From positions 1-56,037 of the forward strand of contig JADGBR010000023.1 in the NCBI GenBank assembly GCA_015231405.1: a stretch of DNA of 56,037 nt. Reading direction: 5' to 3'. The stretch is from Candidatus Omnitrophota bacterium. GTDB lineage: Bacteria; Omnitrophota; Gorgyraeia; Tantalellales; Tantalellaceae. The translations under genes and the position numbers were made by a program. The notes under the pieces were generated by a model, which was not told the origin of the DNA, made no database searches, and was given only the letters and a program-made list of their open reading frames with translations. Below, piece after piece: positions 1-7,347 of the stretch. Every line of letters begins with the position of its first letter. Positions within the stretch are counted from its first letter, which is position 1.

Positions 1-243
1 GACGGTTTCGAGATCGCCGAAAAAGATCTAGACACGAGGGGCCCCGGGGAATTCTTCGGGACAAGACAAAGCGGCATTCCGGAGATACGGTTCGGAGATA
101 TACGCCAGGACATGGGGATCATGGAAGAGGCGAGACGTGAGGCGTTCGGTCTTGTCGAGTCGGACCCTTCGTTGTGTGATCCACGTCATGCCGGAATTCG
201 TGCCAGTATTGTTGAGAGGTTCAGGGGGAAGGCGGTATTGTGA
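1..243 (+). CDS. recG: ATP-dependent DNA helicase RecG, C-terminal end (partial)
   Basis: The window opens inside this gene; frame 1 is open from base 1 to a TGA at 241-243 and gives the last 80 residues. RecG unwinds branched DNA such as stalled forks and Holliday junctions. The visible part starts with DGFEIAEKDLDTRGPGEFFG and continues into TRQSGIPEIRFGDIRQD, the signature that closes helicase domain 2 in RecG (family usually LRGPGEFFGTRQSGLP). The tail DPSLCDPRHAGIR is the usual short C-terminal region. The helicase motifs lie off the left edge. rsmD follows after a 145-bp gap holding a hairpin repeat. RecG followed by RsmD and CoaD is a common gene order in bacteria, which supports the call. 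Confidence 0.93.
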   Translation, partial: DGFEIAEKDLDTRGPGEFFGTRQSGIPEIRFGDIRQDMGIMEEARREAFGLVESDPSLCDPRHAGIRASIVERFRGKAVL

Positions 244-280
244 TGTTGTTTGCCGGGTCAATAGTGGATCTGCCGCAGTG

Positions 281-363
281 CGTCATTGCGAGCCCCGCAA
301 AAGCGGGGCGAAGCAATCCCTATAGAGATTGCTTCGTCGGCCTCGGGCCTCCTCGCAATGACG
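281..363. repeat. REP-like palindromic repeat (CGTCATTGCGAG family), copy 1
   Basis: The left end CGTCATTGCGAG and right end CTCGCAATGACG are perfect inverted repeats. An inner pair GAAGCAATC / GATTGCTTC also matches, so the element can fold into a long cruciform. A second member lies at 26547-26619. It fills most of the recG-rsmD gap (244-388), which holds nothing else I can recognise. Confidence 0.85.
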
Positions 364-388
364 GGCCCTCTTATCGAACAAAGGCAAG

Positions 389-946
389 GTGGACTTGCGC
401 ATAATAGCAGGCAAATACAGGGGCCGAAAGATACAATTCCCCGACGGTGACGACGTTCGCCCCACGAAAGACCGTATACGGGAGTCGGTGTTCGATATCA
501 TCAGTGAGATCGTTCCCGGGGCAAAGGTCCTCGATCTTTTCTCCGGGAGCGGCGCGTACGGACTGGAAGCAATATCAAGAGGGGCGGAAAGTTCGGTTTT
601 CGTGGATAATCAGGCGAAATGCGTGGATTGTGCCAAAAGCAATGCTCTGTCACTTGGGATAAAGGATGAAGCTGACATTCTCAATGGGGATGTTCTCGAT
701 ATAATGCCGGTTCTTGAAAAAAAAGGACTCAGGTTCGACATTGTTTTCGCTGACCCTCCGTATAATAAGGGGTTAGCCAAAAAAACCTTGATAAGGATAA
801 TTGATTATGATATATTTAACCGACCTGTTTTCTTTGTTATGGAACACCATAGGGAAGAAAAGGTTGATGAGATACACCATGGGTTTGTTCTGATCAAAAA
901 TAAAACTTATAACGAAACAGTAATATCGATATTCTCAAAAAAATGA
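389..946 (+). CDS. rsmD: 16S rRNA (guanine966-N2)-methyltransferase RsmD
   Basis: RsmD methylates N2 of G966 in 16S rRNA using S-adenosylmethionine. The 185-residue length is typical. The N-terminus DLRIIAGKYRGRKI and the RPTKDRIRESVFDI segment (about residues 24-37) are characteristic. Motif I is VLDLFSGSGAYGLEAISRGA (47-66), and the catalytic DPPY is at 122-125. The chosen start is GTG at 389; a TTG at 395 would give the family's usual MRIIAG start, so either is possible. No strong ribosome binding site is visible. The 3' end overlaps coaD by 4 bp (ATGA), so the two are probably translated together. Confidence 0.95.
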   Translation: MDLRIIAGKYRGRKIQFPDGDDVRPTKDRIRESVFDIISEIVPGAKVLDLFSGSGAYGLEAISRGAESSVFVDNQAKCVDCAKSNALSLGIKDEADILNGDVLDIMPVLEKKGLRFDIVFADPPYNKGLAKKTLIRIIDYDIFNRPVFFVMEHHREEKVDEIHHGFVLIKNKTYNETVISIFSKK

Positions 947-1428
947 GCCTTTCCGCGGTATATCCGGGTACTTTTGATCCCGTCACTAACGGTCATCTGG
1001 ATGTGATAAAAAGGGCGGCGTCCCTTTACGATAGAGTTGTTGTTTCGGTCGCGCACAGCGTCGGGAAAAACCCTCTTTTTACGGTAAAAGATAGGGTAGG
1101 CATGCTCAAGGAAGCTGTAAAAGGTATCAAGAACGTCGAGGTAGTGGATTTTAAGGGTTTGGTAGTCGACCACGCGGTTAAAATGTCAGCCAAAGTGGTC
1201 TTAAGGGGTATAAGGATGATATCCGATTTCGATTACGAATTTCAGATGGCATTGACAAATAGAAAACTGAATCCCGATATCGAGACGGTATTTTTAACGC
1301 CCAACGAGAACAGTTCTTATCTCTCGAGCAAGCTCATCAAGGAAGTGGCTTTTTTGGGCGCTGATGTGTCAAGATTCGTGCCCGAACATGTCCGGAAAAA
1401 ATTAAAAAGGAAGTATCAGGATGAGTAG
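943..1428 (+). CDS. coaD: Phosphopantetheine adenylyltransferase
   Basis: CoaD transfers AMP from ATP to 4'-phosphopantetheine, the penultimate step of CoA synthesis, in the cytoplasm. The protein is 161 residues, the family's usual size. It has the nucleotidyltransferase motif YPGTFDPVTNGH (residues 7-18, the HxGH-type site) and the downstream SSYLSSKLIKE segment near residue 127. RGIRMISDFDYEFQMA is also typical. It overlaps rsmD by 4 bp and pta by 8 bp. The last CoA step, coaE, lies far downstream at 53976. Adjacency to pta and ackA places CoA synthesis next to acetyl-CoA turnover. Confidence 0.97.
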   Translation: MSLSAVYPGTFDPVTNGHLDVIKRAASLYDRVVVSVAHSVGKNPLFTVKDRVGMLKEAVKGIKNVEVVDFKGLVVDHAVKMSAKVVLRGIRMISDFDYEFQMALTNRKLNPDIETVFLTPNENSSYLSSKLIKEVAFLGADVSRFVPEHVRKKLKRKYQDE

Positions 1429-2419
1429 AGTACTAGAGCTCCGGGAAAAGGCAAAAAAGCAGAGAAGGAAGATAGTGTTGTCCGAAGGGGATGACGCGAG
1501 GGTAGTGAAAGCGGCTTCTTTCGTGGCTAAGGAGAAGATCGCGGATGTGTTGCTTCTCGCGAAAAAGGACGCGCTTAACGCGCTTGCCGAAAAAGAGAAG
1601 ATATCCCTCGACGGTGTCGCGATACTGGACCCGTCGCTGGATCCCCGAAAGGGTGAGGTCATTAACGCCTTTTTCGAGCTCCGTAAACATAAAGGAATAA
1701 CTCTTGAGGACGCGTCCAAAGTGGTCATGGAAAAATTCGTTTATTACGGAGCGGTCCTCGTGAATATGGGGATAGCGGACGGATTTGTGGCCGGCGCTAA
1801 ACATACGAGCGGAGACGTCGCCAGGAGCGCGATCTACTGCCTGAAAATGGATAAGGATATCGGGGTCCTTTCCGGTTCTTTCATAATCGAGTTCCCTGAC
1901 TCACCGTATGGAGATAAAGGCCTGTTCCTTTTCGCCGATTGCGGAATAGTACCGGAGCCGACATCCAACCAGCTTGCAGGTATAGCTATATCCTCAGCCG
2001 AGTTGTTCGAAAAGCTGTTCGCTGTAGAGCCTCGTGTGGCGATGCTCAGCTATTCTACGAAAGGCAGCGCTTCCGGGCAATGTATCGACAAGGTTCTTGA
2101 CGCTCTCAAACAAGTAAAGGCGAAAAGACCCGGTATTTCCATAGACGGCGAACTTCAGCTTGACGCCGCTATCGTTCCGGAGGTCGCCAAACTTAAATGC
2201 GCCTCAAGTCCCGTCGCCGGAAAAGCGAACGTGCTTATATTCCCGGACCTAGAGGCCGGGAATATCGCTTACAAGTTAGCCCAGAGGCTTGGTAACGCGA
2301 GGGCCATCGGGCCGCTTCTCCAGGGGATTGAAAAGCCTTGCAGCGATCTTTCAAGGGGATGCAGCTGGGAGGATGTGGTGGACGCCGTTACTATTTCGGC
2401 CGTGAGGTCTCAGAAATAA
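1421..2419 (+). CDS. pta: Phosphate acetyltransferase
   Basis: Pta interconverts acetyl-CoA plus phosphate and acetyl phosphate plus CoA. The protein (332 residues) is the short form with only the PTA_PTB catalytic domain; the DRTGG regulatory extension of enteric Pta is absent. Recognisable segments are KGSASGQCIDKV, ANVLIFPDLEAGNIAYKLAQ (near residues 270-290), GPLLQGIEKP and SRGCSWEDVV at the end. A phosphotransbutyrylase is the main alternative, but acetate kinase next door and these segments favour Pta. It overlaps coaD by 8 bp and is followed by ackA after 20 bp. The pair points to ATP production by acetate fermentation. Confidence 0.95.
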   Translation: MSRVLELREKAKKQRRKIVLSEGDDARVVKAASFVAKEKIADVLLLAKKDALNALAEKEKISLDGVAILDPSLDPRKGEVINAFFELRKHKGITLEDASKVVMEKFVYYGAVLVNMGIADGFVAGAKHTSGDVARSAIYCLKMDKDIGVLSGSFIIEFPDSPYGDKGLFLFADCGIVPEPTSNQLAGIAISSAELFEKLFAVEPRVAMLSYSTKGSASGQCIDKVLDALKQVKAKRPGISIDGELQLDAAIVPEVAKLKCASSPVAGKANVLIFPDLEAGNIAYKLAQRLGNARAIGPLLQGIEKPCSDLSRGCSWEDVVDAVTISAVRSQK

Positions 2420-2439
2420 TAAACTGAAGGAACTTATAA

Positions 2440-3618
2440 ATGTCTATTTTGGTCATTAATTGCGGTTCGTCGTCTGTCAAATACGAGCTTTTCGACATGA
2501 GCGATAACTCTGTCATTTCGAAAGGCGTCGTGGAGCGCATAGGGGGAACGACTTCGTCGATAAAACATGAGGTACCGAAACATGATGTTTATTTCAAAAA
2601 GAGGGCCAACGCCCCGGACCATCTCACGGCGGTAGAGCTAATAAGGAATGTTCTTTCGGACGCCGAGTTCGGCGTTATAACCAACGTAGCGGAAGTGACC
2701 GGGGTAGGGCATAGGGTTGTACACGGCGGCGAGGAGTTCCACGAAAGCACGCTGATAGATAAGACCGTATTGAAATGCATACAGAAATGCTGCAAGCTTG
2801 CCCCGTTACACAATCCGCCCGCACTTGAAGGAATAACCGCCTGTATGAAGATATTCGAGAACGTACCGCAGGTGGCCGTGTTCGACACGGCTTTCCACCA
2901 CTCGATGCCGGAGCACGTGTACATGTACGGGATACCCTATAAGTTCTATAAAAAATTCGGGATAAGAAAATACGGGTTCCACGGAACGAGCCACAGGTAT
3001 GTTTCAAAAAAAGCCTCGGAGATATTGAAAAAGCCGCTGGAAAAAATAAATCTTATCACGGTCCATCTCGGGAACGGCTGCAGCATAGCAGCGGTTTCCG
3101 GGGGGGTCAGCATAGACACTTCGATGGGTTTTACCCCTTTGGAAGGTCTTGTCATGGGGACGAGGTCAGGCGATATGGACCCGGCGGTAGTGACTTTTCT
3201 TATGCAGGAAGAGGCCATGAGCGTCGACGATATGAACACCATGCTTAACAAGAAAAGCGGGTTGTTAGGGATATCCGGTATAAGCAACGACATGAGGGAC
3301 CTTTTGACCGAGATGCATGCGGGTAATCCGAGGGCCAAGCTCGCTTATGACACTTTCGTCTACCGGATCCTCAAATACATAGGGGCATACGCGGCCGCGC
3401 TGGGTTCGGTCGACGCGGTCGTTTTTACCGCCGGGATAGGGGAGAACGTCCCTGAAATAAAGAACGAGATAAAACAGCAGCTTTCGTCGCTTTTGAAGGG
3501 CGCCGAGTTCATGTCTATACGGACGAACGAGGAGCTTTTAATTGCGATCGATACGTTCGAGGTCATTAAGAGAGGGCCACAGGAAACAGATACGAATAAC
3601 GGAGGGATAAATGCCTAA
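2440..3618 (+). CDS. ackA: Acetate kinase
   Basis: AckA makes ATP and acetate from acetyl phosphate, or runs in reverse to activate acetate. The protein (392 residues) has the ASKHA-fold start ILVINCGSSSVKYELF, then GHRVVHGGEEF, VFDTAFHHSMP, KYGFHGTSHRYVS, HLGNGCSIAAV, MGTRSGDMDP and FTAGIGENVPEI. These hold the catalytic arginines and the Asp of the family. The RBS is a modest GAAGGAAC upstream of ATG 2440. Its end overlaps rpmF by 8 bp, an unusual fusion of energy metabolism with a ribosomal protein gene, though both sit in a run that continues into plsX-fabH. Confidence 0.97.
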   Translation: MSILVINCGSSSVKYELFDMSDNSVISKGVVERIGGTTSSIKHEVPKHDVYFKKRANAPDHLTAVELIRNVLSDAEFGVITNVAEVTGVGHRVVHGGEEFHESTLIDKTVLKCIQKCCKLAPLHNPPALEGITACMKIFENVPQVAVFDTAFHHSMPEHVYMYGIPYKFYKKFGIRKYGFHGTSHRYVSKKASEILKKPLEKINLITVHLGNGCSIAAVSGGVSIDTSMGFTPLEGLVMGTRSGDMDPAVVTFLMQEEAMSVDDMNTMLNKKSGLLGISGISNDMRDLLTEMHAGNPRAKLAYDTFVYRILKYIGAYAAALGSVDAVVFTAGIGENVPEIKNEIKQQLSSLLKGAEFMSIRTNEELLIAIDTFEVIKRGPQETDTNNGGINA

Positions 3619-3838
3619 AGTAAAACATCGACATTCTAAATCAAGAGGTAGAAAGAGACGCACCCATTGGAAGCTTGACGAGCCCGCGCTTGTTAAGTGT
3701 TCCCAGTGTGGGAAGGAAAGGACCCCGCACCAGGTCTGTCCGTATTGCGGCTATTATAAAGGCAAAAAGGTCATGCACGTAGAGACCTTGGAAGAGCGCA
3801 GGGATAGAAGGGATAAAAGGAACAAGAGGGCTAAGTAA
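3611..3838 (+). CDS. rpmF: 50S ribosomal protein L32
   Basis: L32 is a small protein of the large ribosomal subunit. The 75-residue product begins MPKVKHRHSKSRGRKRRTH, a standard L32 start (family MAVPKRKTSKSR-like). It carries four cysteines in a zinc-ribbon pattern: C30 and C33 (CSQC), C43 and C46 (CPYC). The tail is very basic. The form is therefore zinc-binding rather than the cysteine-free type. rpmF directly before plsX and fabH is a widely conserved order. It overlaps ackA by 8 bp, and plsX starts 43 bp downstream. Confidence 0.96.
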   Translation: MPKVKHRHSKSRGRKRRTHWKLDEPALVKCSQCGKERTPHQVCPYCGYYKGKKVMHVETLEERRDRRDKRNKRAK

Positions 3839-3881
3839 GTGGTCCTGTGACCTGTCTTCAAAAAGTAAGCGAGGGGATATT

Positions 3882-4883
3882 ATGAAGATTGTAGTTGACG
3901 CGATGGGCGGTGATACGGCCCCGGAGATGCCGGTGCAGGGCGCAGCTATGGCGGCGATGGAATACGGGTATGAGACCGTTCTCGTCGGAGACGAGACAAA
4001 GATAAGAAAGGTCCTTTCCGATTTTAAGGCCACTCCGGAAGTGACGGCCAAGATCAGGATAGTGCATACTACCCAGGAGATCGGGATGGACGAGCCCGCG
4101 GCTATCTCCGTCAGGAAAAAAAGGGATTCCTCCATAGTGCGGGCGGTGGATCTCCTTAAGGAAGGCGAGGCGGACGCGCTGGTGAGCGCCGGAAATACCG
4201 GGGCTGTCGTTTGCGCGGCTACTCTTAGCCTCAGGCTTCTGCCGGGCGTCGACAGGCCCGGAATAGCGGTGATCATTCCGGCTCTAACGCGGTCGTGTCT
4301 CGTGATCGATGTGGGGGCGAATATCGACCCGAAACCCCTGCATCTTTTGCAGTACGGGATAATGGGTGGAGCGTATTCCAGGTATCTTTTGGGCAAGACC
4401 GACCCGAGCGTCGCGCTTTTGAATATCGGCGAGGAATCCACTAAAGGGACGGATTTCGTCAAGGAAGCCCACTCTCTTCTCAGCGGCAGCAAGCTTAATT
4501 TTATAGGCAACATAGAGCCGGCTGAGGTTTACAAAGGCAAAGCCGATATAGTTGTCTGCGACGGTTTCATGGGTAACGTCTTCCTGAAAGTCACGGAAGG
4601 GTTCGCCCATGCCGCGGCTGAACTCCTGAAAAGGGAGCTTAAGAACAGTAACTGGGTGACAAAATTAGGGGCAATGCTCACATTGCCTGCTTTCAGGGCT
4701 CTTAAGAAAAAAGTGGACGCGACGGAATACGGCGGCGCGCCGCTTCTCGGGGTGGACGGCCGGGTGATTATATCACATGGCGCCGCGAACAGCGTTGCCA
4801 TGAAGAATGCGATACATGTTGCGGCCGGATACGTGGACAACCATGTAAATTCGCATATAGTCGAAGAATTGGAAAAATATTGA
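3882..4883 (+). CDS. plsX: Phosphate acyltransferase PlsX
   Basis: PlsX converts acyl-ACP to acyl-phosphate, the acyl donor for PlsY in phosphatidic acid synthesis; it is a peripheral membrane enzyme. The protein (333 residues) begins MKIVVDAMGGDTAPEMPVQG, the family's N-terminal signature. It also has VSAGNTGAVV, VIDVGANIDPKP, LLNIGEESTKGTD, VVCDGFMGNVFLK and EYGGAPLLGVDG, all typical. An RBS (GAGGGG) lies 6 bp before the ATG. It follows rpmF and precedes fabH, the classic lipid-initiation order. Confidence 0.97.
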   Translation: MKIVVDAMGGDTAPEMPVQGAAMAAMEYGYETVLVGDETKIRKVLSDFKATPEVTAKIRIVHTTQEIGMDEPAAISVRKKRDSSIVRAVDLLKEGEADALVSAGNTGAVVCAATLSLRLLPGVDRPGIAVIIPALTRSCLVIDVGANIDPKPLHLLQYGIMGGAYSRYLLGKTDPSVALLNIGEESTKGTDFVKEAHSLLSGSKLNFIGNIEPAEVYKGKADIVVCDGFMGNVFLKVTEGFAHAAAELLKRELKNSNWVTKLGAMLTLPAFRALKKKVDATEYGGAPLLGVDGRVIISHGAANSVAMKNAIHVAAGYVDNHVNSHIVEELEKY

Positions 4884-4961
4884 TAAAGATCAAGTGATCA
4901 AATAATTTTAACTGAGCCAGTTGTTTAAGTGTCAGGCACAGTCAAAATTATCAGGAGGAAA

Positions 4962-5951
4962 ATGCCTGAGGCAAGAAAAGTCGGCATCATCGGGGTGGGA
5001 AAATATCTCCCCCAGCATGTTCTTACCAATTACGACCTTGAGAAAATGGTCGACACGACCAATGAATGGATAATAACAAGGACCGGGATAAAAGAAAGAA
5101 GGATAGCCGCTGAGAACGAGGCCGCAAGCGATATGGCCGTGAAAGCCGCGCGTAACGCCCTGGAAAGCGCCAAACTCAAACCCGAGGATATAGACCTCAT
5201 TATCGTTGCGACGATAACCCCGGATATGTTTTTCCCTTCTACCGCATGTCAACTGCAGTTCAAGCTGGGGATAACTAATATACCCGCTTTCGATATAAGC
5301 GTGGCCTGTTCCGGTTTTGTTTACGGGCTTGTCCTTGCCGAGCAGTTCATTAAGAGCGGCATGTACCGTAACGCGCTGGTCGTCGCGGCCGAAAAACTCT
5401 CAAGCGTCACGGATTGGCAGGACCGTTCGACTTGTGTCCTGTTCGGCGACGGGGCAGGCGCTGCTGTGCTGGCTCAGGTAAACAAGGGCGGGATATTGAA
5501 CTCAACACTAGGGGCGGACGGTTCTAAGGGCGATCTTCTGCAACTTCCGGCCGGCGGTTCCAAGATGCCGGCCAGCATAAGAACGGTTGAGAACAGGCTC
5601 CATACGATAAAGATGGAAGGGAACATCCTGTTTCGACACGCCGTGAAGATCATGGCCGACGCGGCGCGCAAGGTGACGGAACCTCTCGGCCTGAAAGGCG
5701 ACGATATAGATATCATCATTCCCCACCAGGCAAATCTCAGGATACTTGACGCTTTAGCGCTTAGGATGGGCGTCGACCCCAAGAAAAAAGTTTACCTCAA
5801 TATCGAAAAATATGGTAATATGTCGGCCGCTTCGAGCGCCGTAGCCTTGTGCGAGGCTGTCGAGGAAGGCAGGATAAAGAAAGGCGACAAGATACTTATG
5901 GACGCGTTCGGAGGCGGTCTCACGTGGGGGGCGCTTGTTATCGAATGGTAG
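4962..5951 (+). CDS. fabH: 3-oxoacyl-ACP synthase III
   Basis: FabH condenses acetyl-CoA with malonyl-ACP to start type II fatty acid synthesis. I start it at ATG 4962 because AGGAGG lies 4 bp upstream; an in-frame GTG at 4929 would add 11 residues with no RBS. The product is then 329 residues. The Cys-His-Asn triad is visible: C116 in VACSGF, H255 in IIPHQANLRI and N286 in EKYGNMSAAS. The N-terminal KVGIIGVGKYLPQHVLTN and NEWIITRTGIKERRI are typical. It ends before a 238-bp gap rich in repeats, then fabD. fabG and acpP, often next in such operons, are not in this window. Confidence 0.97.
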   Translation: MPEARKVGIIGVGKYLPQHVLTNYDLEKMVDTTNEWIITRTGIKERRIAAENEAASDMAVKAARNALESAKLKPEDIDLIIVATITPDMFFPSTACQLQFKLGITNIPAFDISVACSGFVYGLVLAEQFIKSGMYRNALVVAAEKLSSVTDWQDRSTCVLFGDGAGAAVLAQVNKGGILNSTLGADGSKGDLLQLPAGGSKMPASIRTVENRLHTIKMEGNILFRHAVKIMADAARKVTEPLGLKGDDIDIIIPHQANLRILDALALRMGVDPKKKVYLNIEKYGNMSAASSAVALCEAVEEGRIKKGDKILMDAFGGGLTWGALVIEW

Positions 5952-5999
5952 CGTGGTAACTCTGATGTTGGGCGAACAGAACGCGGAAACGTTAACCCC

Positions 6000-6102
6000 G
6001 GAAAAGCTGTCATTGCCGCGAAAGTTGTCATTCCCGGAAAAGCTGTCATTCCCGCGAAAGCTGTCTTCCCGCGAAAGCTGTCATTCCCGCGAAAGCGGGA
6101 AT
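6000..6102. repeat. Tandem 18-bp repeat grown from a hairpin arm
   Basis: About five imperfect copies of an 18-bp unit (GCGAAAGCTGTCATTCCC; one copy is 17 bp) lie head to tail between fabH and fabD. The unit is the left arm of the 71-bp inverted repeat that begins at 6080, so the arm seems to have been multiplied locally. There are no unique spacers, so this is not a CRISPR array. Confidence 0.85.
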
Positions 6103-6150
6103 CAAATAGAAGCAATATTTTTATGTGGTCCCCGCTTTCGCGGGGATGAC
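6080..6150. repeat. 71-bp MITE-like inverted repeat, copy 1
   Basis: It runs from GTCATTCCCGCGAAAGC to GCTTTCGCGGGGATGAC, which are inverted repeats of each other. The interior includes ATATTTTTATGTG. A second copy of exactly the same length, with the same interior, lies at 13960-14030. Confidence 0.88.
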
Positions 6151-6160
6151 ATTTTTTATT
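6130..6160 (+). terminator. Possible rho-independent terminator after fabH
   Basis: The right arm of the 71-bp repeat holds a small self-complementary hairpin, CCCCGC-TTTC-GCGGGG (6130-6145), followed within six bases by ATTTTTTATTTT. The shape fits an intrinsic terminator, but it is part of a mobile-looking repeat, so this role may be accidental. Confidence 0.4.
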
Positions 6161-6189
6161 TTGTTTGAGAAGATTTTGAAGGAGCTGAG

Positions 6190-7188
6190 ATGATCCGAAA
6201 AAAATACGGACTACTATTCCCCGGTCAGGGTTCCCAGTACGTGGGCATGGGTAAGGACCTTTATGAGAGAGAGGCGGCGGCGAGGTGGGTGTTTGACAAG
6301 GCCGGTTCTCTCCTTGGGATGGATATAAAAAAGCTTTGTTTTCTGGGGCCGGAAGATGAGCTTATGTCGACTAAGAACAGCCAGCCGGCGATATTTACGA
6401 CCTGTATGGCGGCTTTGAACGTTCTGGCCGAAAAAGTGAAAGGCTCTCCTGTAGGGAAAGAAGAGAGGGATCTTTTCTCGAGCGATGATATCGTGAACAT
6501 GGCGTCTATAGCGCTTGGGTTGAGCCTGGGGGAGCCTATCGCTCTTGTTGCGTCCGGGGCGATATCCTTCGAGGACGGTCTCTTTTTCGTCAAGGAGCGC
6601 GGAAGGCTCATGGACGAGGCCTCTAGGAAGGAAGAGGGGCAAATGGCGACGATCCTGGGGCTTGAACTTTCCAAAATAGAGGAGATATGCCTGGGCCTAG
6701 GGTGTCAGGTTGCGAACCTCAATTGTCCGGGCCAAGTTGTCATTTCCGGTCCGTCGAGCGTCGTTGAGCTCGCCGCCGATCTCGCGAGGAACGCCGGAGC
6801 TAAAAGGGCGATTGTTCTCAAGGTGAGCGGGGCGTTCCACTCGGCTTTAATGAAGCCGGCGAAGCATGAACTTAAAAAAGTGCTTTCAAATATTAAGATA
6901 AACGAGCCGGCTGTGGATTTTATAAGCAATCTCGATGCTCTTGTCACAAAGGACCCGGAAAAGATCAGGACGAATCTTTCAGATCAGTTGGATAATAGGA
7001 CACTGTGGGAAGCGTCGGTCACAGCCGCCGTCTCTTTGGGAATAACAGATTTCCTTGAGGTAGGCCCCGGTAAGGTCTTAAAGGGTCTCGCCAAGAAGAT
7101 CGATCCGAAACTGAACGTCACAAACATCGAGACCGTGCAGGATATCGAAAATTTCCTGGGGCAGATGGCCTCCAGCCAGGTCGCTTGA
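6190..7188 (+). CDS. fabD: Malonyl-CoA:ACP transacylase-like protein with altered GHSxG motif
   Basis: FabD loads malonyl groups from CoA onto acyl carrier protein. The protein (332 residues) starts with GLLFPGQGSQYVGMGKDLY, and the later active-site histidine is present (VSGAFHSALM, H217). So is the carboxylate-binding arginine (KERGRLMDEA, R137). The nucleophile elbow, normally GHSLGE, reads GLSLGE (residues 110-115): the serine S112 remains but the preceding histidine is leucine. There is also extra sequence of about 15-20 residues before the elbow (near 83-105). The RBS AAGGAG lies just upstream. It is the likely functional FabD given plsX-fabH next door, but its efficiency or substrate could be changed. 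Confidence 0.9.
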   Translation: MIRKKYGLLFPGQGSQYVGMGKDLYEREAAARWVFDKAGSLLGMDIKKLCFLGPEDELMSTKNSQPAIFTTCMAALNVLAEKVKGSPVGKEERDLFSSDDIVNMASIALGLSLGEPIALVASGAISFEDGLFFVKERGRLMDEASRKEEGQMATILGLELSKIEEICLGLGCQVANLNCPGQVVISGPSSVVELAADLARNAGAKRAIVLKVSGAFHSALMKPAKHELKKVLSNIKINEPAVDFISNLDALVTKDPEKIRTNLSDQLDNRTLWEASVTAAVSLGITDFLEVGPGKVLKGLAKKIDPKLNVTNIETVQDIENFLGQMASSQVA

Positions 7189-7190
7189 AC

Positions 7191-7270
7191 GGTTGTTAGT
7201 TGTTAGGTTTTAGTTGCTAGTGTGGTCGTGATAACCCATCATAAGGTCTTAACCCCTAACCCCTAACCCC
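7191..7270. repeat. Word-repeat inverted element (CTAACCC / GGTTAG type), copy 1
   Basis: The left arm is made of GTTAGTTGTTAGGTTTTAG-like words, and the right arm is CTTAACCCCTAACCCCTAAC. The arms are loosely complementary. A related element lies at 23531-23611. Confidence 0.75.
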
Positions 7271-7273
7271 GAG

Positions 7274-7302
7274 TTGACTTTCGCCCATTACTGTGCTAAT
7301 CT
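7274..7302 (+). promoter_or_regulatory. Sigma-70-type extended -10 promoter for pilMNOPQ
   Basis: TTGACT at 7274-7279, a 17-bp spacer, then TGC and TAATCT at 7297-7302. Predicted transcription starts near 7309, giving a leader of about 40 nt before pilM, with no Shine-Dalgarno sequence in it. A TATAAT also occurs at 7307-7312, but at 27 bp it is too far from the -35. Confidence 0.65.
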
Positions 7303-7347
7303 TGCCTATAATATTAAAAATATATTACTTTCCTAACAAAATACAAA

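Noticed and set aside
6000-6102. Possible CRISPR array between fabH and fabD
   Set aside because: The 18-bp units lie head to tail with no unique spacers and match the arm of the 71-bp inverted repeat, so this is a tandem repeat.
5792-6115. Minus-strand ORF with repeated GMTAFPG-type peptides
   Set aside because: The peptide repeats are a translation of the 18-bp tandem repeat and the shadow of fabH.
7307-7312. TATAAT as the -10 of the pilM promoter
   Set aside because: It is 27 bp from TTGACT; the extended TGC-TAATCT at 17 bp fits and matches the other promoters. A second start from it cannot be excluded.
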